A stretch of 10,979 nt of DNA. Source: an uncultured Clostridia bacterium. GTDB lineage: Bacteria; Bacillota; Clostridia; Christensenellales; CASEPJ01. The translations under genes and the position numbers were made by a program. The stretch spans positions 1 through 10,979 of the forward strand of contig CASEPJ010000199.1 of the NCBI GenBank assembly GCA_949289715.1, read 5' to 3'. Below, piece by piece: positions 5,127-10,979 of the stretch. Each line of letters opens with the position of its first letter. Within the stretch, counting starts at the first letter, position 1. The notes beneath the pieces were generated by a model, which saw nothing but the letters and a program-made list of their open reading frames with translations, was not told the DNA's origin and ran no database searches.

Positions 5127-5388
5127 GATTACTGCAATTTTATATTATCGGTTTAATTTGTTTTTTTAAATTGTTTAGTTATAAAAAAATTGATAGCGGA
5201 GGATGATTTTAACGATTTATTTTTAAAAATTCGCTTAATTTGTCCGCTTTCGATTTATTTCGCATAAAATAATATAGTAAAATATAGTTTAGTTTCATAA
5301 TTATAATCAAACGTATATTTTATGAAACACAATTGCATAAGTTATTATTTGCGATTGAATTTATTTCGATTTTTTAATTAAGGAATAT
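5127..5388. other. AT-rich gap after rimI
   Basis: No gene found. I see no clear terminator for rimI. A 9-bp perfect inverted repeat, GTTTCATAA (5292-5300) with TTATGAAAC (5320-5328), encloses a TATAAT (5302-5307), but a recognisable -35 box is lacking. A short arm pair AGCGGA (5195-5200) / TCCGCT (5243-5248) and an 18-codon minus-strand mini-frame (5265-5209) are present, neither convincing. Confidence 0.5.
5292..5328 (+). promoter_or_regulatory. Inverted repeat around a -10-like box, possible operator
   Basis: GTTTCATAA and TTATGAAAC are perfect complements separated by 19 nt that include TATAAT at 5302-5307. The element lies about 60 nt upstream of the alpha/beta hydrolase start, a plausible position for a promoter/operator. 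No TTGACA-like box is found at 17 nt upstream. Confidence 0.35.
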
Positions 5389-6120
5389 ATGGAATTAATT
5401 GTAAACGGTATAAAAATTAACTGTTTACTTAAGAAAAACGGAGATAAAAAGATTATTTTCCTCCATGGTTGGCAGGGTAGTACCGATAGTTTCATAGGTG
5501 TTGCAGACAGATTGTGCGGTTTTGAAATGCTGTTAATAGATATGCCCCCTTTCGGGAAAAGCAGCCAATTAAACCGCCCGTTTTGCATTGATGATTATTC
5601 GGAAATTTTAAAACAAATAACCGAACGCTTTCAATACGATAAATTTTCTATCGTGGCACATTCTTTCGGGTGCAGAATTGCTTTAAAATTTGCGGCAAAA
5701 TATCCTGAAAAAGTGGAAAAAATGGTTTTGACCGGTGCAGCCGGATTACGTCCCAAAAGGACTTTAAAATACCGTATTAATGTTTTAAAGTATAAGTTAA
5801 CAAAAAAAATGGTAGATAAAGGTTTTTTAAAGAGAGAAAGGTTAAATAAATTCGGCTCGAAAGATTATAAAGCATTAAGTGACGATATGAAAAAAACCTT
5901 TACAAAAATAGTAAATGAGGACTTATCTGGCGAATTGAAAAAAATAATGTGTCCCGTTATTTTGTATTTTGGAAGAAACGATAAAGAAACACCTCTTTAT
6001 ATGGCTCGTAAAATGGAAAAAAACATAGACGACTGTGCGTTGATTACCGTTGAAGGCGGCCATTTCGCTTATATTACCCATATAAACGCTTTTTCGAGAA
6101 TAATTAGCGAATTTATTTGA
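5389..6120 (+). CDS. Alpha/beta hydrolase fold protein
   Basis: A 243-residue cytosolic alpha/beta hydrolase. HGW (26-28) begins the oxyanion region, the nucleophile elbow is A-H-S-F-G with Ser92 (Ala replaces the usual first Gly), the acid is Asp198 in FGRNDKETP, and the base is His225 in EGGHF; the catalytic triad looks complete. A basic, helical cap region spans about 120-185. There is no signal peptide. The substrate cannot be deduced. The ribosome site AAGGA (5380-5384) is close to the ATG. It lies 22 nt ahead of the membrane MurF-like gene and shares its transcript, which hints at a role with cell-envelope precursors or their lipid or amino-acid ester intermediates; this is inference only. 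Confidence 0.9.
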   Translation: MELIVNGIKINCLLKKNGDKKIIFLHGWQGSTDSFIGVADRLCGFEMLLIDMPPFGKSSQLNRPFCIDDYSEILKQITERFQYDKFSIVAHSFGCRIALKFAAKYPEKVEKMVLTGAAGLRPKRTLKYRINVLKYKLTKKMVDKGFLKRERLNKFGSKDYKALSDDMKKTFTKIVNEDLSGELKKIMCPVILYFGRNDKETPLYMARKMEKNIDDCALITVEGGHFAYITHINAFSRIISEFI

Positions 6121-6142
6121 TTTATACCGGAAGGAGGCTTAT

Positions 6143-7816
6143 ATGCTTATTTGTTCATATATGCAAAATATTTTATTGCAGACGAACTTTTTTTTAACCG
6201 CCGAAAATGTGGAACTTATCATCTGTGTGGCTTTTTCTATATTTAACGGCGTTTTATTAAGTTACGGAGCTTATAAATTTTTCAATATTTTACAGGCGTA
6301 CGGTTATAATGTGGCAAAATATTTCAGATGGCTGTTTGTAAAATGCGGCGGCTATATGGGAAGATTGTTGGTTTTGACCTTTCTTTCGGTTGGTTCGTTA
6401 TGCGTTACGAATGCTCTTTTTGCAGGATACGGTATTGCAAATATAACCTATGCGGGTTTGCTTTTTTATGTAATATTTTTCGGTATGTTTATCAAAGCCC
6501 AAAAACGAGAAACGGTTAAAAAACCTCTTGTTGTAACTGCTAGAATTAAAAGACTTATTATTGTATTTTTTCTGTTGTGTGCCGGTATGACATTCGGGCT
6601 TATGCGGATAGATTTTATTATTTACGGAATTAGTTTTAAACATTCTTTGGTTACTTTTACACCCGTTTTAATGCCATTTGTTTTGATAATAGCGTTCTAT
6701 ATTACTTATCCTTTAGAAAAACTAAATTATATAAGATATTTGTTAAAAGCTAAAAGAAAACTTGCAAAATTACCCAATTTAATTAAAATCGGAATTACGG
6801 GAAGTTTCGGCAAAACCAGCACAAAATTTATTTTGGACGGAATTTTAAAAAATAAATATAAAGTTTGCACTTCTCCCGAAAGCTATAATACGCCTATGGG
6901 ATTATGTAAAGTTATTCTTAATAAATTATCCCCCGAGGACGAAATTTTAATTGCCGAAATGGGAGCAAGGCATAAAGGGGATATTAAATATTTATGTAAT
7001 TTTATTGAACCCAAATACGGAATTTTAACAGGCGTAGGCAATCAGCATTTAGAAACTTTTAAAACGAGAAATGCAATTGAAATGACAAAAATCGAACTGC
7101 CTCAAAGTTTAAAACGGGATGGAGCGGCAATTTTCAATGCCGATAATAAAACGGCAAAAAGACTTGCTGAAACTATAACTAATACAAAAGTTATCCTGAC
7201 GGGATGTTCAGTAAATTATCCCGTGAGAGCGGAAAATATCGTTTCAACGCCGACAAAAACTTCTTTTGACCTTGTTATTTATGATAATCCTCCTGTGAAC
7301 GTAACGACGGGACTAGTAGGCGAACACAACGTTTCCAACATTTTAACGGCGTCGGCTTTGGCATATGAGCTTAATCTTTCCGTTAATGAAATCGCTAAAG
7401 GCATTAGCGAATTGCAGCCGGTCGAACACCGCTTTAAAATTTCGCAATCAAACGGCATTACCATAATAGACGATGCATTCAATGCAAGTGTGGAAAGTAC
7501 AGCCGCTGCATTGAAAACATTAAGCAAATTCAGCGGAAGAAAAATAGTGGTTACTCCCGGTCTTGTGGAGTTAGGAGCGGATGAGTGGAGAGAAAATTTG
7601 GAATTCGGAAAAAATCTTGCAATTTCGTGCGATTATGTGATTTTGGTAGGGAAAAAACGTTCCATTCCCATTATAATGGGATTCAAAGAGGAAGGTTTTT
7701 TCGAAAATTCATATTATGTAGCCTGTGATTTAAACGATGCTTCCTCTCATTTAAAACATATAGTAAAGCAGGGAGATGTAGTTTTGTTTGAGAACGATTT
7801 ACCTTTCGATTATTAA
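6143..7816 (+). CDS. Membrane-anchored MurF-like Mur ligase
   Basis: A 557-residue ATP-dependent amide ligase. Residues about 1-190 form an extra N-terminal region with roughly five hydrophobic segments (23-47, 72-92, 94-116, 137-158, 170-188), absent from ordinary cytosolic MurF. From about 210 it is a Mur ligase: P-loop GITGSFGKTST (217-227), AEMGA (271-275), GVGNQHLETF (297-306), GEHNVSN (393-399), EHRF (428-431) and DDAFNAS (443-449), which corresponds to the DD-YNANP motif of MurF but is altered. It ends with LFENDLPFDY. MurF joins D-Ala-D-Ala to UDP-MurNAc-tripeptide; here the acceptor and the added group are unknown. The start has AAGGAGG (6131-6137), 5 nt away. It is cotranscribed with the hydrolase, and a Ddl homologue follows after a terminator. 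It is probably a paralogue of the housekeeping MurF, but could be the only MurF. Confidence 0.88.
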   Translation: MLICSYMQNILLQTNFFLTAENVELIICVAFSIFNGVLLSYGAYKFFNILQAYGYNVAKYFRWLFVKCGGYMGRLLVLTFLSVGSLCVTNALFAGYGIANITYAGLLFYVIFFGMFIKAQKRETVKKPLVVTARIKRLIIVFFLLCAGMTFGLMRIDFIIYGISFKHSLVTFTPVLMPFVLIIAFYITYPLEKLNYIRYLLKAKRKLAKLPNLIKIGITGSFGKTSTKFILDGILKNKYKVCTSPESYNTPMGLCKVILNKLSPEDEILIAEMGARHKGDIKYLCNFIEPKYGILTGVGNQHLETFKTRNAIEMTKIELPQSLKRDGAAIFNADNKTAKRLAETITNTKVILTGCSVNYPVRAENIVSTPTKTSFDLVIYDNPPVNVTTGLVGEHNVSNILTASALAYELNLSVNEIAKGISELQPVEHRFKISQSNGITIIDDAFNASVESTAAALKTLSKFSGRKIVVTPGLVELGADEWRENLEFGKNLAISCDYVILVGKKRSIPIIMGFKEEGFFENSYYVACDLNDASSHLKHIVKQGDVVLFENDLPFDY

Positions 7817-8000
7817 AATTGAATTTTTGTTGATATTTATCGATTAAATTAATGGGCGATTCGTGAAAATATATAAAAAGTTTAAAAAAACGAAAAATTA
7901 TAAAAGTATTAAATAATTTGATTGTCAATAACATATCATAATTAATTACGTTATAAAAAAGATTTATTAATAAATTAAATTTCGATAGAAAGAGATTATA
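7817..8000 (+). other. 3' untranslated stretch after the Mur ligase
   Basis: AT-rich, without a coding frame of any quality (the longest is a 17-codon lysine-rich GTG frame at 7863 without a ribosome site). It is bounded by the terminator at 8001-8039; with the promoter zone after that, the gap to the next gene is 336 bp. Confidence 0.5.
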
Positions 8001-8039
8001 AAAAAAGATGCATATTTTTTCTAATATGCATCTTTTTTT
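8001..8039 (+). terminator. Strong intrinsic terminator (potentially bidirectional)
   Basis: GATGCATATT (8007-8016), loop TTTTCT, AATATGCATC (8023-8032), flanked by A6 on the left and T7 on the right, which extends the stem to about 16 bp. It ends the hydrolase-Mur ligase transcript and could also act in the opposite direction. Confidence 0.88.
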
Positions 8040-8084
8040 GCGAATTTAACCGACATTTTAAGCGTTTTTATAAAATTATGGCAA

Positions 8085-8121
8085 AAATATGCACATATTT
8101 TTAATCATATGCATATATAAT
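8085..8121 (+). promoter_or_regulatory. Probable ddl promoter/operator zone
   Basis: TATAAT at 8116-8121 lies about 30 nt before the ddl ATG, but the hexamer 17 nt upstream (ACATAT) is a poor -35. ATATGCA-type palindromic words recur here (ATATGCAC around 8088-8095, CATATGCATATA around 8107-8118) and in the terminator just upstream. They could be an operator, or simply AT-rich repetition. Confidence 0.35.
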
Positions 8122-8152
8122 CAAGTGAAGTATTATTCGTTTTGGAGGGTAT

Positions 8153-9217
8153 ATGAAAAAAATTGCGGTATTTTTCGGAGGAAAAAGCGTAGAACACGAT
8201 ATATCTGTAATAACAGGTATGCAAGCATTGGCGGCAACTGAAGGCAAATACGATGTTTATCCGATTTTTGTTAATAAAAACGGCGAATTTTTATATTCTA
8301 AACACTATAGAGAAATCAATGACGTAAAAACCGTAAAAGGAGAAAAAATATTTTTTTCTCCCGGTGATAAAACAATGTATAAATTCAAAAACCGAAAACC
8401 GGTTGCCGAAATAGAAGCCGCTTTGATGTGTATGCACGGAATTAACGGCGAAGACGGTTCTTTGGGCGGATTGCTTCAATTATGCAATATTCCCTATACT
8501 TCTCCCGGTATTTTTGCGAGTTCGGCGGCAATGGATAAAGAAATGTTTAAAATTTTGTTAAAGGGACTTGATATTCCTTTTATAGAATACGAAATTTTTA
8601 CGACTTGCAAAACTCCTACTTTAAATTATCCACTAATCGTAAAGCCTGCTAGATTAGGCTCGAGTATAGGTATTTCGATGGCCAAAAACGACAATGAATT
8701 TCAAAAAGCTTTGGAAACCGCATTTATTTTCGATAACCGATGTATTGTTGAAAGGGCAGTTTTAGACAAAAGAGAATTTAATTGTGCTGCTGTCCGCATT
8801 AACGGGAAGGTAGCTCTATCCGATATAGAAGAGCCAGTTTTGTGGCAGGATTTTCTTACGTTCGACGATAAATATAATGCAAAAAAAGGCTTTAAATCGG
8901 TAAGAAAAAAATTCCCGGCAGATATAGACGATAAATTAAAACAAGAAATAGAATTTTATACAAAAAAAATTTATGAATCGATAAATGCAAAAGGTGTAGT
9001 GCGTGCCGATTTTATTTATGACAATACGCAAAAAAAACTCTATATAAACGAAATCAATACCATCCCTGGTTCTTTGGGATTTTATTTGTTTGAGAAAAAA
9101 AGGATAGATTTTGAAGGGCTGATTGAAATTATGCTGTATGAAGCCGTTAAAGAAGCGGAAAATCAAGAAAGGAATACTTTTTTCGAAAGTAAAATTCCTT
9201 TGGGAGGTAAAAAATAA
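8153..9217 (+). CDS. ddl: D-alanine--D-alanine ligase family protein
   Basis: ATP-grasp ligase that makes the D-Ala-D-Ala dipeptide used by MurF in peptidoglycan. The 354-residue product has FFGGKSVEHDIS (7-18; Glu14), MHGINGEDGSLGGLL (94-108), VKPARLGSSIG (163-173; Ser170/171), the omega loop FLTFDDKY with Tyr241, VRADF (283-287), and the metal-binding NEINTIPGS (299-307; Glu300, Asn302). A Tyr in the KY position is the D-Ala-D-Ala state, whereas D-Ala-D-Lac enzymes of the Leuconostoc type have Phe, so D-Ala-D-Ala is the best guess. The segment SLGFYLFE replaces the usual T-x-x-SLYP after the PG, so it may be a divergent paralogue. GGAGGG at 8144-8149 supports the start. Its neighbour is the MurF-like ligase. 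Confidence 0.9.
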   Translation: MKKIAVFFGGKSVEHDISVITGMQALAATEGKYDVYPIFVNKNGEFLYSKHYREINDVKTVKGEKIFFSPGDKTMYKFKNRKPVAEIEAALMCMHGINGEDGSLGGLLQLCNIPYTSPGIFASSAAMDKEMFKILLKGLDIPFIEYEIFTTCKTPTLNYPLIVKPARLGSSIGISMAKNDNEFQKALETAFIFDNRCIVERAVLDKREFNCAAVRINGKVALSDIEEPVLWQDFLTFDDKYNAKKGFKSVRKKFPADIDDKLKQEIEFYTKKIYESINAKGVVRADFIYDNTQKKLYINEINTIPGSLGFYLFEKKRIDFEGLIEIMLYEAVKEAENQERNTFFESKIPLGGKK

Positions 9218-9236
9218 AATACAAAGCATTAAATAC

Positions 9237-9265
9237 TTGTAATTTATTATTGTATATGATAAAAT
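9237..9265 (+). promoter_or_regulatory. Promoter for isocitrate dehydrogenase
   Basis: TTGTAA (9237-9242), 17 nt, then TAAAAT (9260-9265), with a TGN extended -10 (9257-9259). The expected start near 9272 gives a leader of about 30 nt. No terminator separates it from ddl, so read-through may add to expression. Confidence 0.55.
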
Positions 9266-9300
9266 TATGAATATTGATGGATAAAACAGAGGTGTATTAG

Positions 9301-10512
9301 ATGAACAAAAAAATTGAAATGTCCGTTCCTTTGGTAGAAATGGACGGAGATGAGATGACAAGAATTCTTTGGCATTGGATTAAAGAATTTTTAATTACTC
9401 CTTATGTAGATTTAAAAACCGAATATTACGATCTCGGTTTACCCGAAAGAGAAAAAACGGCAGATGAAGTTACCGTGAAAGCGGGAGAAGCTATAAAAAA
9501 ATACGGAGTGGGCGTAAAATGCGCAACTATTACTCCGAATGCTCAGCGAGTAGAAGAATATAAACTTTCGAAAATGTGGAAAAGCCCTAACGGAACATTA
9601 AGGGCTATACTCGACGGTACTGTTTTCAGAGCACCGATTATAGTAAAAGGCATAACTCCTCTTGTGCCGACATGGGAAAAGCCCATTACAATTGCTAGAC
9701 ATGCCTACGGAGATATTTATAAGGCGAGCGAAGCAAAAGTCAAAGCGGGCGAAAAAGCAGAAATATTAATCACTTCCCCCGACGGTTCAAATAGAAAAGT
9801 GGAAATATTCGAATTCAAAAGCGACGGTATAGTGCAAGGAGTTCATAATTTGGATAAGTCGATTGCCTCTTTTGCTCGTTCGGCTTTCAATTATGCGTTG
9901 GATACCTCTACGCCCCTTTGGTTCGGTGCAAAAGATACCATTTCCAAAATTTACGATCACCGTTTTAAAGATATTTTCAATGAAATTTTCGAAAACGAAT
10001 ATAAAGAACGCTTCGAAAAGGCAGGCATTGAATTTATGTATACTTTAATCGACGATGCCGTTGCTCGTATTATGAGAAGTAAAGGCGGCATTATTTGGGC
10101 ATGCAAAAACTACGACGGCGATGTTATGAGCGATATGGTGGCAACCGCATTCGGCAGTCTCGGATTAATGACGTCCGTATTGGTTTCGCCCGACGGAAAG
10201 TATGAATACGAAGCGGCACACGGAACGGTTACAAGACATTATTATAAACATCTTAAAGGGGAAGAAACATCCACCAATTCGGTTGCAACAATTTTTGCGT
10301 GGACGGGAGCTCTTAAAAAAAGAGGGGAATTGGACGGAAACATAAAATTGGCAGATTTTGCTAAAAAACTTGAAGAAGCAACAATAAAAACGATGGAAAG
10401 CGGTATTATTACCAAAGATCTCGTTCCGCTTTTTCATAGAGATAATATAACCCCTAAACCCGTTAATTCAAAAGATTTTCTTCTTGCGGTTAAAGACAAT
10501 ATTAAATTATAA
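9301..10512 (+). CDS. icd: NADP-dependent isocitrate dehydrogenase (eukaryotic IDH1/2-type)
   Basis: Oxidises isocitrate to 2-oxoglutarate and CO2 with NADP+ in the cytosol, supplying glutamate precursor and NADPH. The 403 residues align throughout with the homodimeric IDH1/IDH2 type, not with E. coli Icd: VEMDGDEMTRI, GVKCATITP (Thr78), WKSPNGTLR (Ser95, Asn97, Arg101), Arg110, ARHAYGD with Arg133 (equivalent to human Arg132), Tyr140, Lys211, the metal-binding YDGDVMSD (Asp274, Asp278), and AAHGTVTRH with Arg312/His313 that read the NADP 2'-phosphate. All catalytic residues are present. AGAGGTG (9288-9294) supports the start. It appears to have its own promoter and no functional tie to its neighbours. 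Confidence 0.96.
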   Translation: MNKKIEMSVPLVEMDGDEMTRILWHWIKEFLITPYVDLKTEYYDLGLPEREKTADEVTVKAGEAIKKYGVGVKCATITPNAQRVEEYKLSKMWKSPNGTLRAILDGTVFRAPIIVKGITPLVPTWEKPITIARHAYGDIYKASEAKVKAGEKAEILITSPDGSNRKVEIFEFKSDGIVQGVHNLDKSIASFARSAFNYALDTSTPLWFGAKDTISKIYDHRFKDIFNEIFENEYKERFEKAGIEFMYTLIDDAVARIMRSKGGIIWACKNYDGDVMSDMVATAFGSLGLMTSVLVSPDGKYEYEAAHGTVTRHYYKHLKGEETSTNSVATIFAWTGALKKRGELDGNIKLADFAKKLEEATIKTMESGIITKDLVPLFHRDNITPKPVNSKDFLLAVKDNIKL

Positions 10513-10521
10513 ATTTGCGGC

Positions 10522-10537
10522 GCAATTTTAAAATTGC
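10522..10537. repeat. Perfect 16-bp palindrome after icd
   Basis: GCAATTTT (10522-10529) meets AAAATTGC (10530-10537) with no loop. It is not followed by a T-run, so it is a poor terminator; it may be a protein binding site between icd and the glycosyltransferase gene. Confidence 0.4.
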
Positions 10538-10570
10538 ACGTTTGGGTGAATTATAATACCGGAGATAAAA

Positions 10571-10979
10571 ATGAAAGTTTATATGATAAATACGGTTTTG
10601 ACCGGCTCCACCGGACATATTATGACCGATATATATAACAAGATAGTGTCGTGCAGTGGAGAATGTAGAATTGCTTACGGCAGGGGAAATGCCGATAATC
10701 GATTTAACGCATTAAAGTCTGCGAAAAAAACGGATTTGATATTTCATGCTTTAGAAACCCGATTGTTTGACAGACACGGCCTCGGCTCTGTAAATGCTAC
10801 GAAAAAAATTGTAGAAGACATAAAAATTTTTAATCCCGATATTATTCATTTGCATAATATTCACGGATATTATTTAAACATCAAAATATTATTCGAATTT
10901 TTAAAGGAATATAATAAACCGGTAGTGTGGACATTGCACGACTGTTGGACCTTTACGGGACATTGTGCTTATTACGGTA
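10571..10979 (+). CDS. GT4-like glycosyltransferase, N-terminal part (cut by window edge)
   Basis: Only the first 136 codons are present. The start ATG has GGAGA (10561-10565) 5 nt upstream. The sequence is a Rossmann-type GT-B N-terminal domain: GSTGHI near the start, YGRG, a TRLFDRHGLGS segment (63-73), NPDIIHLHNIHGYYLN (88-103), and PVVWTLHDCWTFTGHC (117-132). The last two strings are typical of GT4-like enzymes annotated as exopolysaccharide or colanic-acid glycosyltransferases, which transfer a sugar from a nucleotide donor at the cytosolic face of the membrane. Donor and acceptor cannot be read from this half. It may begin a surface-polysaccharide cluster to the right. Confidence 0.85.
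   Translation, partial: MKVYMINTVLTGSTGHIMTDIYNKIVSCSGECRIAYGRGNADNRFNALKSAKKTDLIFHALETRLFDRHGLGSVNATKKIVEDIKIFNPDIIHLHNIHGYYLNIKILFEFLKEYNKPVVWTLHDCWTFTGHCAYYG

Noticed and set aside
5209..5265. 18-codon minus-strand frame (starts MRNKSKADKL)
   Set aside because: No ribosome binding site or promoter, and too short to separate from chance.
10534..10557. Promoter TTGCAC...TATAAT before the glycosyltransferase
   Set aside because: The spacer is only 12 nt and the start site would fall on the ribosome binding site.
1..10979. CRISPR array, tRNA/rRNA genes, insertion sequences or phage genes
   Set aside because: No regular spaced repeats, cloverleaf sequences, transposase motifs or terminal repeats were seen on either strand.

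Overview
The window is AT-rich DNA of Gram-positive, Clostridia-like (Bacillota) character. The evidence is strong AGGAGG-type ribosome binding sites, the rpsF-ssb-rpsR order, an FMN riboswitch ahead of a RibU-type ECF transporter subunit, and the TsaE/TsaB/RimI set. No finer placement is possible from sequence alone. All genes but the first are on the + strand, and the last is cut by the window edge.

Layout. (1) 291-752 (-) encodes a Cys-rich C_GCAxxG_C_C family protein with a terminator at 168-200; divergent from it is an Ogt/MGMT-type DNA repair methyltransferase (1116-1577). (2) A consensus-like promoter at 1596-1624 and a probable S6:S18 autoregulatory leader precede rpsF, ssb and rpsR. 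(3) Only about 30 nt after rpsR is a clear FMN riboswitch (2721-2826), followed by two terminator hairpins. It leads into one 344-codon gene that joins a riboflavin transporter subunit (RibU) in frame to TsaE, the ATPase of tRNA t6A synthesis. tsaB and rimI follow with overlaps; tsaD, the catalytic subunit that usually completes this group, is not here. (4) An alpha/beta hydrolase and a membrane-anchored MurF-like ligase form an operon that ends in a strong terminator (8001-8039). A D-Ala-D-Ala ligase homologue follows as its own unit. (5) A eukaryote-type (IDH1/2-like) NADP isocitrate dehydrogenase and the start of a GT4-like glycosyltransferase close the window.

The most unusual element is the FMN riboswitch - RibU::TsaE - TsaB - RimI unit. 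A flavin-sensing RNA appears to sit over genes for an essential tRNA modification, and the transporter and the tRNA-modification ATPase share one polypeptide. The DNA encoding the linker between the two domains still looks like an intergenic region: it has a TTGATT-N17-TATAAT promoter match and a small hairpin. This suggests fusion by loss of a ribU stop codon, and possibly a way to keep tsaB-rimI expressed when FMN is high. The second point of interest is the hydrolase / membrane MurF-like / Ddl-like group, which looks like a cell-envelope ligase module distinct from the main mur pathway.
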